Shown: in pieces, positions 47,601 through 60,705 of the stretch
How positions within the stretch are numbered: position 1 is the first letter of the stretch
How the letters are laid out: every line of letters starts with the position of its first letter
From: Paragordius varius
Lineage: Eukaryota; Nematomorpha
DNA length: 64,000 nt
Direction of reading: 5' to 3'
NCBI GenBank assembly: GCA_964247055.1
Contig: OZ176056.1
Coordinates: 6,696,001-6,760,000 of the forward strand
Notes under the pieces: generated by a model
Database searches by the model: none
Told to the model about the DNA's origin: nothing
The model's input: the letters and a program-made list of their open reading frames with translations, nothing else
Made by a program: the position numbers and the translations under genes

Positions 47601-50600
47601 TGTTTTTTTTTGCAGAATTTGCTAGAAATACCTGATTATAATTTTTTATTTTATTCTGTATATATAGGAAACTTTATCATGCCTATAAATGATATCCGTG
47701 GCACAGAATATAGTTATATATCAGCGCATGAGAAAAGTCTGCGTTGTAAATTAGCTTCCTTATGTCACCTAATAGATATGGTCAACATCAATCAGGGTGG
47801 GATACAAAATTTAATTTCTGTAAGTTACATCAAATTATAAATTAAATATATATATTTAATCTGTTTTTTTATCATTGCCATTATTTAATTTTATTAACCG
47901 TTTGAAACTTGAAAAATTATTCTTTTAAAATAATTATCTCTTTGAAATGCTATATTTAAATTAATGTATTGGAAATTATTTTTGAAATATAACAGTAAAA
48001 GATGTAAATGATAAGCAATATATCGTTAACACATTTTTGATATGCTAAATTTTTGAACAAAACATATATATAGCCATTACAAATAATTGGGAATGCATAT
48101 ATTACAGTAAAAATTGAAAGTATACGAGAGTAAAATCAAATGACAATTATTTTTTTTCAAAAGTTTTTTTAAATATAACTGATTGTTTTAAACTGCAAAG
48201 TATAAGATAAAGATAATCCAAATTGGTAACACAATCAATTATATAATTGACAATTTAAATCATTTTTAAAAAAGTATTGTTGCCTTTTGAAACAAAAATT
48301 TGTCTTTATATTTCCACGCTTTATATTGTTTAAATTTTTACTGTAGTATCATCTCCTTTTTACGAAATATATATACCATTTACAATTTATATTCACCCTA
48401 AAAATAAATTATGTGTTTTCGGGCTAATATAACTTATCATTAATATGTAATATATTTTTATGGCATAGTTTATTATTTTTTCAGTATAATATTAATATTA
48501 AAAAATTTCATTTTTTTTAAAAATATGAAAACATATGGGTAATTTTTGATTTTTTTATTTTAAGGTGAATTTGAATTGTATTTGAAGGTAAATTTGAATT
48601 GTTTAAATGTGGATTTGAACTGTAAATGGTTATACAATATATATATATATATATATATGTATATGTATATAAAAGTTTTATAAAAAATATTTTTTTTGGG
48701 TGACACTTTTATAGGTGCGAATAGATAATGAACATGAACACTTTCTCATAAATCCGTATGGTTTACTTTTATCCGAAGTTACGGCTTCGAGTTTGCTTAA
48801 AATTAATTTACAATCCCAAATATTAGATCCGGGCAGTACACATTTGTATTGTGTTCCAAAGTATGTTTATATATCTATTTTTTACCTATTATAGAAACAG
48901 TTATTAATTATTGCCAAATATCAAACGCAACATAGGGCAATATTATTGGCTTATATTTATTTTTTTCGCTTTTTACTATTTATTAATGACCAATAATAAT
49001 TCTCTTTACTTCATATGCTATTTGGCAGTAATTAATAACTTTCTAGCAATATATACCTCCTACATATACTGTAATTTAAATTAAAAATTTAAATTACATG
49101 TAAAAAAGGACAAAATGTAAAAACTAATGATATAGACATAAACCTTAATATTTTTTAATTATAACTCATGATTAATTAGTTGAATGTATAGCAAGAGTAT
49201 GTTACCAATTTACATTGCTGTTTTGTATTTGGCAACATAAAACAATAATAAATATATATATATATTTATATATTAAAAATTATGGCACTCATTTTACAAA
49301 ATAGTTTTGTTTTAAGTTTTTTTCTTTTTGTCCTTATATTATCAATTTACCGTATTATTTTTATTATTTATGGCAAATCAATCGTATATGTGCTTTATGT
49401 TAATAATAAGATATCTATATAAAAATATGGTAGAGTAACTCTTACACATAAGTTTTTTTAGAAATCCAAAACTTGCAATTCAATAACACTGGGTTTTTTC
49501 GAAATAATGAAAAATTTAAACTGATATTTTAAAAATTTGACTTTTAATACATGTTTATGAGTTAGATGACTGATTCTCATTTATATTTCCATTATCTGTA
49601 TGTTTTTTAGCTATTATATTCTATACCATGGATGAAGTTTTTAAACTGATAAAATTAATAATTGATTCAATATTTGCGATCAATTTAAGACTTAATTTAA
49701 AAACGCTTTTTTAAGTTTTTTTTCATCAATGTGTAAGTTTTTAAAAGGTTAGTTACCTAGCCAAACAAATATTTAGCCATTTTAATTGAAAAATTTATTA
49801 CATATAATTATGATTTTCTTTATAATATTGTGTTTATTAATAATTTATATTATTTTTTTTATGTGAACCAAAAAAAAGTACCACATTCTTAATACATGGG
49901 TCCCTTCATGCCCTACGTCCCGATATTCGATGTGTTATCCATTGTAAATCTCCATCCGTATTAGCCATGAGTAATACTAAAACTAATACTAATGATAATC
50001 ATACTTCCTATCTTTTACCAATCAGTTCTGAATCGTTAATCTGTCACGAGGTCATGGGGTCACGTGCTCTCGACATTAATAAACTGTTGGAATATGGATG
50101 TCAATTGTTAAATCATCCCAAAATGGTTGATAAAAATGTGAATGAACTTGAAAACAATGAAGATAATAAATTATATAAAGCATTGGAAGAAACGAAAGAA
50201 AAAATTTTACGAGATATTGGCCCTCGGAATAAGGTTTACAGAATTAAAATATTTGTCATTTTATTGATAAACATTTTAAATATATGAGAGTAAAAATCTT
50301 AATTATTTTTACGTATAGTGAGTGAGATTAATATTTTTTTTCTTAAAATAATTTGTCTTTTTGCAAAGGGTAAATTGGTAGGTTTCACACTTATTCTTCA
50401 TTTATTCCTTAGGTTTTTACATGATTATGTCGGAAAATTTGATTTTTTTTCAATTAAAAATTTATATTTTTGTTTCCAGTTTTTAATCGAAAAGTTTTAA
50501 CTATAGTGTTTATATTTAAAATCAAATCAAAATATTATTTTAATTTATGAATTTTTATAAATTAAACCAATCTCTAAAACACCTATAGAATATTAATTTG

Positions 50601-53600
50601 CACCACTAACCATGAAAACGGATTAAAAAAACTAGGGATCAATATTAAAAACTCACAGTAAAAATATGAATTATAAGGACAAAATGTAAAAATATAAAGA
50701 CAAATATTTTTTTAAAGACAAACAATACTTTTTAAACTTGAATTATTTCAAATAATCATTGTTTGAACTGTAAATTATAAAATAGAGACCTATATTGGTA
50801 GCAAAATCAATGACATATTTTACGATTGTAGGAAAAATTAAAGTTTCATAAAGCATGGTTGTCTTTTCAAAAAAAATGTCTTTATATTTTTACATTTTGT
50901 TCGTATAATTACAGTTTTTACTGTAAATATTCTTAGATTATGGTGTTAGAAAATCAAGGATTGCTCGCTTGTGGTTCCACTATAGAGGAGGCCTTCTATT
51001 ACGCTCAGTTAGTTACACGTGCCTGTGAAACTCAAGTACTAAAATTTTGTTTTAATTTAGATCAAATAATTAATTACAGACAGAAAACTTATTATAAATA
51101 TGCTGTATAATACTTGTAGGCCCTAATTAAAACGCAAAAAATTTCGTATTTTGTAATTACGGAAAATTTTTTTTATCGCTAAATATTGTCGTTTGATGTG
51201 TTTAAGGACACCAATTAAAAATTATTTGAGCAATTTAAGTTTTTGGCATAATAATGTTATAGTTTTTATTTATACGGTTCTGTAAATGCTTCTAATTGGC
51301 AATTTTTTGATTTACCCTTTACTAATTTAAAAACTCAAATGACATATCTCAAAATTACCGATGTGTATAAATTTTTGACATAACCATACCTAAATTGGTT
51401 ATGATTTATAATAAAAATATACTCAAGTGTCCGATAAATTTGGCTTCTAAACCGTGGGCACGTCAAATGGTTTTCATATATATTAATTAAATTTAAGTAG
51501 TTTGAAAATTAATCAAGCATAAATTAGATATCTTGAGAGCCTAATATTTTGACCAATTATGATAGATGTAAAAAAAATATTTTTTCATTTATTTTCTAAT
51601 AAAATTTACCGTTAATCTATGATAACAACGAAATATCTATTTGTACACTTATTATTTGAATTATGATGACAAAACGTATAACCCAAAGAGATATACAGTA
51701 TTAATGGTTGCTTATTTCACACTATAGTAGGGCGATTCGCTTTTTTGTTTTGCAAACTTCTCGACCAACCATTAAAATACATATTATATATAGGTATAAA
51801 GGCAACTCTTCATTTTTTTAAACCTTAATTCCGTTAAATAAATATACCGATTGATTAAAAATGTAAAATAGTACTTTCTTGATGGTAATCCTTTGTTCTA
51901 TACCAAAAAATCCGGGGATCAAAAAGTATGGCGTCTATTTGGAGCTAGAATTCGTACTTTTAGTTTTTATCTTTTTGTCCATATGTTTTTTTACCAATTT
52001 CATATTTATTGAAAATATATTTTTTGTTAAAAAATATTTTGCCAGGTATCAACTTTGGCATGTCTTGGTGGTGATTTTACACGCCTTAAACTAATTAATA
52101 ATGCCCCATCAATAAAAGGCAATTTTATTCCATACAATAAGGATGGATTAGAAACTACTTCAATAACCTTAACGCTGAGTAATGCCAATTATAATAATGG
52201 TAATAAAAGTAATAATATCGATGAAATGAAAATGCAAAAAGATAGTAATATAAAAGCTACGTTTGGACCTGGTGAACTGGAGTTTGAAGCCTATATGAGA
52301 CGCCTTGACAATATGGTGAGTAAACTGTATGTGCCTTTTTCGAAAAACAAAAAACACATTTTTTTGGCTGTATTTTTTATGAATGTGAAAATAAATTTTT
52401 TTATAGATTTGTTTTTTTTTCATATAAAAAAGGTTAAATTGTTAAATTTGATGTAAAAGGAATGATGTTTATAAGCGGGTTTTTTGTTTTCTGTTAAATT
52501 TATAATAATCTTTTTGAATATTAAATTTTTATTTAATGAAAAAAAGTTATGGGTCTTTTGTCGTATAAGCTTTATTATAACTGGTTAAATTTCAATAACT
52601 AAACTCTTTTCATATAAAAGTTATGGATTAATAATATTATATATTAAAATTTCAATTTAATTGGTGATATTACTTTTTACATTGTTTTGATAAAAGAGAT
52701 GGAGGAAAAATATATTAATTGTAATATTTAAATTTGATCATTACAGTTTTCTCTAATATACATAATAGTTTTACTATTAATTATTCTTACTTACTTTATT
52801 CATATAAATTACTCTTCTTACTAGGGTTATAAAACAGGGTACCCTTATCGCATGGGCCCGACCCAGGTATGGAAAGAGAAACGAAACACTCGCAAAAGTT
52901 ATGAAGATATTGAATACCCACCGGCTGCCCATAGCTCAGCCCTGGACACTGAAACAGAAAGTAGTATGATGTCCGATACTGATAGGTTTGAAATAATTTT
53001 GCTGCTTTTTTACGACTTGTTCAAAGAAATTTTTAATAAAATTCATCAATTATATATTTAGATTTTGAGATTTGTGCTTTGATTTTGTATATATATATTT
53101 GCATTTATTTAGTTACATTTTTAAATATATACCAATTATACGAGTTTTAGGGCAAATATATTGTTATGATGATAGAGTATAATCTATATAAATTGCGAGA
53201 AAAAGAAATCAAATGATGTAATGCTTAAAATAGTTATAAACACGATATCAAATACCGCTAGTGTTATTTAATTTTAATGGTACATTTTTTGGCTATATAG
53301 TTCATAGATTAATTTAATAAGCCAAGATTTATCTAAAAATGTTACTTTCATTGTCTATAATTTATATCAATTTTATAATAAGTTCATTCATAAAATTTAG
53401 AGATTTATATATTGGTAACACTATCAATTATTTATTTTACTATTGTAATTAAATAATTTATATATGAGAAAAATATGGTTTAGAAGAGTATGGGTTATCT
53501 TTTGGATTTTTATGTTTTGTCCGTATAATTTCAGTTTTTACTGTAAATTTGTTACTTGAAATTAATAAAAAAAATTTACATAGTTGATAAATAGCCTTTA

Positions 53601-56600
53601 TCTTATTATTATTATTATTAATCCTTTTCAGACTTTTTCGATTTGGTGATATTAAAAAACGATTGGAGAAAAAGCATTGGTTGAATTCACCCAATGCGTA
53701 TGCCCGCGTAGAAATATCCGAAGTGGGAACTAACCAACCCAAAAAAATTACAAAGGTATAATAATTTTAAAAATATCTTTTTTCTCTCTTTTAAAAAATT
53801 ATTTTTCATTTTATGGTTGCTTCCATTAATGGAAATTAAGCTTCATTATTTTTCGCGCACAAAAAGTATTTTTTCTAGTTAAAGGTCGCAGCTAATTATA
53901 GGTTTTTTTATGATTTACTAAATTTATATATGCCTTTTTTACGAAAAAAAGAAATTAAAAAATATTTTTTATTTTTATATTTTAGTGGGTTCCTGTTGAG
54001 AATGGCATACAAACTATAATACCTGAACAACCAGACCAATTTATACCTGTGGGAACGAATAAATCTGAGTTTCGGAAATTGCATCAGGAGGTATTAAATA
54101 AATAAATTTTTTAATTTTTAATCTAAAATAAAGTCTAGAATATGTGTCAATAAATATTTCTAAGTGTGTATAAAAATGAATTAATTTCTATTAAATTATT
54201 TTAAAATAGGTTTTTATTTCCTTAAATAATGTATGTGGTAAATGTCATCAAAAAAACCTTGTCTTACTTTCAACAAATAGATAAAATATTAAGATATTTA
54301 TTCAAACAACGACGTTTTTTTTCTTTTATTACTGGATAGCTGTTTTTTAGGATTATCATATATATCTCTGTTTAATATTAAGTGTCACAACTGTAAATTG
54401 TTAATACCATTAGTCATAACCTATTTAGCCAAAAAGCTCCATAAAAATATGACAATTCGTTTTATATCATTTAGGGTTAAGTTTTCTTTAGTATTTCATT
54501 TCATAATTATTATGATATTCAACCGATTTAAAAATGTTATAATTATATAAAACTTTCAGATTAAAGATTACAGAAGGAGTGATAAAATAGATGCTGGTCC
54601 TCAAAGTAATTTGGTTGGTTCAACGGATGGTACTACATGGGACGAAAATGCCAACTCTAAATTACAAGTTTATTTTTGTTACGAAAAACTTTTTTTTCAC
54701 CTATTTTAAATTTATTAAAATTGTTAAAAATGAGTTTATTTTATTAAAACTTATTAATACAGTAAAAATTGAAATTATAAAGACAAAACATAAAAAAACT
54801 CGAGATGTCAAATATTTTTTAGCATGCAAAGACAGGCTATATATATTTGCAGAAGTGTTGCCAAATAAGGAATAGATATGTCTTTTGATTTTCAATTTTC
54901 ACTCTTGTCCGAGTTTTATACATATATAAAAATTTTAAATTTTTCGATTTAGGATCTTAGTAATAAATCTTCTGGTACCACATACGGAGACCAGGTTATT
55001 ATATTGGGTGCCGCCAGTAAAGGAATCATAGATCGAAGTCATCAACATAATAGACAGGTTAGCTTTTTTAAAAAGTCCTTTTTTTAAAAAAAAACATTTT
55101 TTACATTTGATACCGTTCGCAAAATGTTATATTCCTACCCTCCCTTTAGAAAAGTAGTTTTGAAAAAATAATTTTTTTTAAAAAAAAATTAGTTTATTCT
55201 AAACTTTTTTTGTGTAGGCATTTGCTCATGAATATCAAAAAAATCCGTTTGACCATATGACTGATGAGGTTATGATTATGCGGGGAGATGGTATTATGTT
55301 TTTTTTATAAATAAAATATATTACGACAATTATCAAATATCTTTGATAAACCATTGAAAAGCTATGAAATAAAGCTATAAAATACGGGTATAGAGAAAAA
55401 TTTAAAATATACTTATCAAATAATTCGGAAATTCCATGATTTGAAATATTGGCAATTACAAATAACAAATTTTTGCATAAGTTTAATTAAATTTTAGCAA
55501 CAAACTCGCAAAAATTGATGAAATAAATTCACAAAACAACGTCTGTTCATATTTTCTTACAGTCTTATGTTTGATATTACAAAAAATATTCATTTTGCCC
55601 ATACATTATTTAAATTTGACACCTGCAAAGCCATATAATATGTTGGACACCCCTGGATATCATTTTTTAAAAATTTATTATACCAAATATATATATGTAA
55701 ACTAAATTTTAATTTTGAATGTCAAATTTTATGTTTTAAAATAAAATAACTATTTTCTAGTGAATGGGAATCAATCTTATCATGGTATCAATCCACACAC
55801 AAACGCACCCTATTATACCTACTATAATACGGCAAACAGTTAAATTTTTATTTATACTTTTTAACTTTTTTTCGTTAAAAAAATGTTTTTTTCTTGCAAA
55901 TTATCAAGTATTTTTTATGAAATATATTACAATTTTTTTAATTTTAAAAGATTCAGATTCAATGATGATGCCTAATGATTATACCAACAGCAGTGATGTA
56001 CGAATGTATAATAATGATCCGAATAGGAATTTAACTTTGGAAGATCATTTACATGTAATTATTTACTTTTTTTCTTTTCATATATATTTTTCATCATTTT
56101 GAATGGCTCTACATATGATATATCAAACTTTTTTGCTATACTTTTAAAGTTTTAAATAAATATAAAATGTTTTGGGTTTACCATTTGAAACGTAATAAGA
56201 ATAATCTATGTTGTTTTATTCGTTGAAATCTGATAGAGTTTAAGTTTGTAAAAAGATTTGAATGCATTATAGCATTCAAAAAATCAAGTTAAAATTTTAT
56301 AAATTTTGGAATTTCCATTTTCAATATCAAATCATTTATTGAATCTTGTTTACCAATTATATTATCCGCATTCAAAATCGTTTCTGATTAATTAAAAACC
56401 TAAATATCATATATACATGTAATCCTCTTTTGCGAGATATATTTTGAAATCCATTTTTTCTTTTTTAACGAATAAAATTATTTTGGGGGCAATGCGTATT
56501 CAATAACGATAAAAAGTTGCCCATATACAATCATTATTTATAATAACGATTCTTATGATTAAAAACTTTTTTATACGGGATGTTTTCCCTAATTTTACCA

Positions 56601-58417
56601 ACTGATATGATGTTATATAATATGCAACAAAACATAACTCTATTTTATATATTACGTTGCTATTCAATGCATACTTATAATACTTTTCTGTTATTAATAT
56701 TTTACGTGACATGTTATATACTACGTGACAAGTTTTAGATTACGTGACTGTTTTATAAATGCACACTCATCATTATCAGAAATTTGTATATGTTAATGCA
56801 CGATAAAAATATATAATAAGATACGTATACATTTCTCGGAATTAAATATAACCTATATAAACAACAACTTCTTCAGTGTTTTCCCATTATTGTGTTATAA
56901 TAAATTATACCCAACTGATATTACCAACCTATGGGCAGTTGTGATATTTATTCATTTGAAATATAAATCCAACCTTTTTTCATATAATTTTTTATCCGAC
57001 TCTTGCGTTCTAATTTTAATTATGTCTTTTTGCTTTAGGATTTTATGAAAATTTCAAGTGGACCAGGAACCACGTCAACAGACGCGACAGCCAATAATTC
57101 AATCATTCTTTCATCCCCAAGCCAATCTTTTAATAACACAACGTTAAACAATACAAATGATATGAGTAGCAGAATTATTACAGGCTCTGATGAATTGGAA
57201 CAACAGCCTAATAAAGCAGGAGGAGGTGGAAATGGTTCAATCAAAAAGAAAAAATCGAGTATGGGTGGTTTTCGGACACCGTCATTTTTGAAACGCAAAA
57301 AGAGTAAGGTAGGTGTGTAGCTTAGTCTTGTTTCAAATATAATGATTTTGCCTTTGAAAACACAGTTTTTAGAAAAAGGAACAAATGAATTTAGATTTGA
57401 ATTTATAAAAGGATTGGGCTTTTTATATAAATATTATATTTTAAGATATTATTTTTTTACCATTATCTCTTGATGTTTCCTTATATTTAATATGCTTTTA
57501 ATATTTCGGCTTCATATTCAATTTCTCAACTACATTATTCTAAATAGTTTATTCCCCATAATTTTACCATTTTTCATTCAAATTGATTAATCACTGTAAT
57601 TTTTTAAATTTACAACCGGGGTGACCGACATGCGGCTCTCCAAATTTTTTCACTATTTTGAAAAACCAAATAAATGGTAAAATTATAATTTTCATTCACC
57701 TTAAGTTTTGTAATAATTAATGAGATTAATGGCCCGCCATTTGAGGTGAAAAGGGCGGACCGTAAAGCCATCTGTGTTGCATAACTCTGATTTTTAGGCG
57801 CATTGTCACCATTTTTACTTTTATACATGATCCATTTTTGAATGTAGGAAAGACAACATGGTACCAGCAATAGCAGTACCGGTAACAATCCAAATACCTC
57901 CATGATTGTAAACACATCATTTACCCCATCCGCAGTTTCGCATGAGGATACTTCACTTATGTCAGTGGGCACGGATAATCCTTCTATACTATATGGCGGC
58001 AGGATTGAAAATGAATCCAACATTAATTATTCACCATATAATACCACCAACATTAACAATGTATCACCACCCGCTTCAAATTTCAATAGCAACAACAATA
58101 ATAATAATAATTGTATCAACAGCAATGGATATAACAATATACTTCATAGTACTACAGCGGTAGCCTTAAATGAATCCGTTAACCCTTACAATGATAATTT
58201 TTATTCTGGTGATAACCACCATAGAAACCAAAATAATAGTAAAAGTAGTGTTAGTAACTCATCATCACCTAGTAAAAGGAATGGACTTAAAACACCAACG
58301 CAGGGTAGTGTTTCTAACGCAGGAACACCCATACGATGTGGCCCGACGCAACTCCATTCTAATGTGAATAGTCCTAGCCGGATTATGTTAAATTCGCCCA
58401 AAGATACGGCAGTTTAA
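44676..58417 (+). CDS. ADD: Adducin (17 exons)
   Basis: Exons 44676-44813, 46750-46863, 47616-47819, 48715-48860, 49879-50233, 50937-51035, 52046-52315, 52825-52985, 53632-53755, 53986-54090, 54560-54667, 54953-55057, 55218-55290, 55761-55838, 55951-56054, 57039-57308 and 57848-58417 join in frame to 1007 residues. Adducin caps actin barbed ends and recruits spectrin to the membrane skeleton. Residues 1-46 hold RPADVKEDM and KRVSAVLNSK. The aldolase-II-like head follows (GLLLSEVTASSLLKINL, LRPDIRCVIH, STIEEAFYYAQL). Then come FEAYMRRLDNMGYKTGYPYR, the neck (KKHWLNSPNAY, DQFIPVGTNK, GPQS, NPFDHMTDEV), and a MARCKS-like basic motif FRTPSFLKRKKSK (806-818). The last 189 residues are Asn/Ser-rich. 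Vertebrate adducins normally end at the basic motif. A 5' exon may exist: the region before 44676 stays open for some codons, and AAG|GTATGT at 44671-44677 looks like a donor. AATAAA lies about 16 bp after the stop. Confidence 0.9.
45829..46085. repeat. Palindromic family C, copy 3 (adducin intron 1)
   Basis: Starts AACCATTTACAATTCAAA and ends TTGTAAATGGTATT. About 257 bp, with 'gattatgtgtttttggac' in the left arm and 'agggtaaatttgaattgttc' in the right. It lies wholly within the first intron. Confidence 0.75.
48103..48345. repeat. Palindromic family K, copy 1 (adducin intron 3)
   Basis: Left end TACAGTAAAAATTGAAAG, right end TTTAAATTTTTACTGTA. The inner right arm has TTTGTCTTTATATTT. Related to 50655-50925. 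Confidence 0.55.
48373..48634. repeat. Palindromic family C, copy 4 (adducin intron 3)
   Basis: Starts ATACCATTTACAATTTAT and ends GAACTGTAAATGGTTATA. It keeps TTATGTGTTTTCGGGCTAAT and AGTTTATTATTTTTTCAGTA. It is immediately followed by a TA-rich microsatellite and ends about 80 bp before exon 4. Confidence 0.75.
50655..50925. repeat. Palindromic family K, copy 2 (adducin intron 5, beside exon 6)
   Basis: Left arm ACAGTAAAAATATGAATTAT then GGACAAAATG; right arm TTACATTTTGTTCGTATAAT then TACAGTTTTTACTGT. The right end stops about 12 bp before exon 6 (acceptor AG at 50935-50936). Part of the acceptor's pyrimidine-containing context may therefore come from the transposon arm. Confidence 0.6.
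53395..53545. repeat. Palindromic family K, partial copy 3 (adducin intron 8)
   Basis: Keeps the right half: 'tatattggtaacactatcaat', 'ttttatgttttgtccgtataa' and 'cagtttttactgta'. The left terminus is not recognisable. A further half-arm (ACAGTAAAAATTGAAATTAT then AAGACAAAACAT) lies in intron 11 at about 54756-54795. Confidence 0.5.
57309..57320 (+). other. Alternative adducin stop by reading into intron 16
   Basis: If the donor AAG|GTAGGT after exon 16 is not spliced, translation continues only V-G-V and stops at TAG (57318-57320). That yields an 821-residue adducin ending directly after the MARCKS-like motif, close to the ending of vertebrate adducins. Splicing to 57848 instead adds 189 residues. 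Both forms are plausible from sequence alone. Confidence 0.45.
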
Positions 58418-59739
58418 AAGGCATAAACGCAAAATAAAAATTATTTTGATTTTTTTTTATATGTAACGCTAAAAATTGAATAATAACATGGGCAGTTAGA
58501 GAAAATTTCTGCCACACTAATTTTTATTTTTTAAGCTTCTTTGAAACCCTGATCAATGTATGTATTTTTTACAATAATTCTAGTTATGATGCTTTTTTAC
58601 ACCAAAAGAAATACCGGACGGTTAGATAATTAGTGCCACTTATTATTATATTAAAACTGGTTTTTTAGTGTAGTTATATATAATTGTATTATATTTCTTA
58701 TGAAGGTTAATCATTAAATTTGGTCACAATATTGATGTTTTCAATTATTTGTGTGTTTTGATTATATTTTACAATATTTTTCTATATTTTTTACTATTTT
58801 TAGATAAAAAATCTAGCATTTACTATATGATATGACTTATTTTTAGCCATTCTTCTTATTTGCTCTAAAATCTCGCGCTTATGATTTTGATTTTTTAAGC
58901 ATTTATATCTTTTGTACTACATAAAATTTTTGTAAATTTTACATTATCTCAAATTAATTATTACAATACTTATTAGACACTGCTTAATATTTTTGATATA
59001 TCATCTGTGAATTATATTTTTAACCAAAATCTTACCTTACTACCAATTTTGTATATACTTACCTGATTGTAGAATTTTATCTAAAATTTGTCCAAAAAAT
59101 TATTCGCCCGCTTTTCTTGCATTTTTAATTATTTATCAACAGCAATTTTTTACATTATTACGAAATTATTTAAATCATTTACCACACCAAAATTATTATT
59201 TAATAAACATTTTATGGTTATAATTTTATGTCCAAAATTTTAAATAAAAATAAAATTTGCTAAACATAAATGATGTTAAATTTCATTGGTTTCGAAATGT
59301 CATAGAATCTTTGTTAAAAACATACGTGAATGATTAAGCGAATAGTTAGCCAAAACCAAATATCGTCGATTTTTTATGCACTTTAAGCAATAATTTTTTT
59401 AGAAGCCCTGGTTGATTGCCGGTCTAAATCAGTATTTATAAGTCATTACCGGTATTATTGAGAGAAAACAGCGAACCATTCGTAGCCGATGAAATGACAG
59501 AGGCCCCATTTTTTTTAACATTAAACGACAAACACTAGGGTGCTAACAAATGTTCTAATTAATAATTATCATGTCGAATTTTGTTCCAGCAAAGAACACT
59601 ATACCCATACTTTTTTTAATTTCATTGGAAGAAAAAGTTTATTGTAAAAAAAAATTTGGTGAACGTGCTTTATCGATAAAAATACATCTTAACATAATAT
59701 CGAAATTTAAAAGTTGTGACATACTAAGATAGTGGGCGC
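58418..59739. other. 3' flank of adducin
   Basis: AATAAA at about 58433 is a likely polyadenylation signal. Beyond it is AT-rich DNA. Sequence of higher complexity from about 59.4 kb may be the decayed 5' part of the mariner copy. Confidence 0.4.
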
Positions 59740-60430
59740 TCTAATCTGCCATTTAACTAGGAAGACGCTAATTTGATGACTCAACTCAAACTCAGCAATC
59801 TGCAGAAGCCTAAATGTCACACAAAACAATCAAATAACATCATCGATCAAAAGAAGTGCCAAAAAATAATTATTTGGGGCTTATACAAATCGAATGAACG
59901 TTAGATCGAAAAAATAAATTTTAAATCATATTAAGCATTAGGTTGTGTGACAAGCCAGTCAAATCAATGCCAGATCGCTTTATTATCTGTGCCTTGTGGG
60001 ACTAGAGCAGTTTATAAACTATTAGACCCGGCAAACGGGTAATACACAAGCTATGGTCAAAAAATAATATCAATGCATTTCATAAACATTCATTGAAAAA
60101 AGAGTGGGATCGGCCAGAAGACACGGCAAAATAATTTTGCTATATGCCAATGTTCTATCACATAGTAAACCAGCACTTTATTATTGCTTCGATGGAAATT
60201 CTTCCGCATCCGCCGTACTCACCTGGCTTTACGCCATTTGTCTATGATCTCTTCGCATCAATGTACACGCTCGCACAGCATACTTCAATATTTCGAAAGG
60301 TCGGAAAATGAGTTGATAAATAATTTTTTGGACAACACAATAAGTTTTTAGAGTCTGGCATTCAAATATTACCTGGGAGTTGTGCGAAATGTGTAAAAGC
60401 CGATGGACAATATTGTGTGTAAATTTAAAA
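59740..60430 (+). mobile_element. Mariner transposase remnant
   Basis: Translated pieces in several frames match mariner transposase in order. A QQSAEA...MSHKTIK helix-turn-helix-like piece (about 59800-59850) is followed by KEVPKNNYLGL, a decayed YKLLDP segment, and KKEWDRPED. Then come MEILPHPPYSPGFTPF (near 60190, matching the WEVLPHPPYSPDLAPSD block) and ILPGSCAKCVKADGQYCV (about 60368-60420, the usual C-terminus). Several in-frame stops and frameshifts separate these, so it is dead. Terminal inverted repeats were not found; the outer limits are uncertain by a few hundred bases. Confidence 0.75.
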
Positions 60431-60705
60431 ATTGCTTCCTTTAAAAATTACGTATATTTTACCAAGTTAAAGGCTAATACTACATTTGGTGTATATATAA
60501 GTTAATGGAAATAATTTTGAAATGGTATTTTTATTCTTTAAAATATACTGTGTTCGCTGGAAAAAATTATTTAGCATTTGCAAAATGTATTAGTAAGCAA
60601 ATACAACAAAATATATAAATATATTTTACAAAGTTGGCATAATATTTTTCATAATGCATTGTTTTTACTTAAATATTCGAATAATATTGCTCTTAAGATT
60701 TTATT
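60431..60705. other. Spacer, no feature seen
   Basis: May include the decayed 3' end of the mariner copy. Nothing else supported. Confidence 0.3.

Noticed and set aside
51879-52094. Separate hydrophobic open frame before adducin exon 7
   Set aside because: It is intronic, in a different frame from exon 7, and contains a K-like repeat scrap ('ctttttgtccatatg').
57035-58401. Minus-strand open frames opposite the last adducin exons
   Set aside because: They shadow the well-supported adducin coding exons on the + strand and show no family match.
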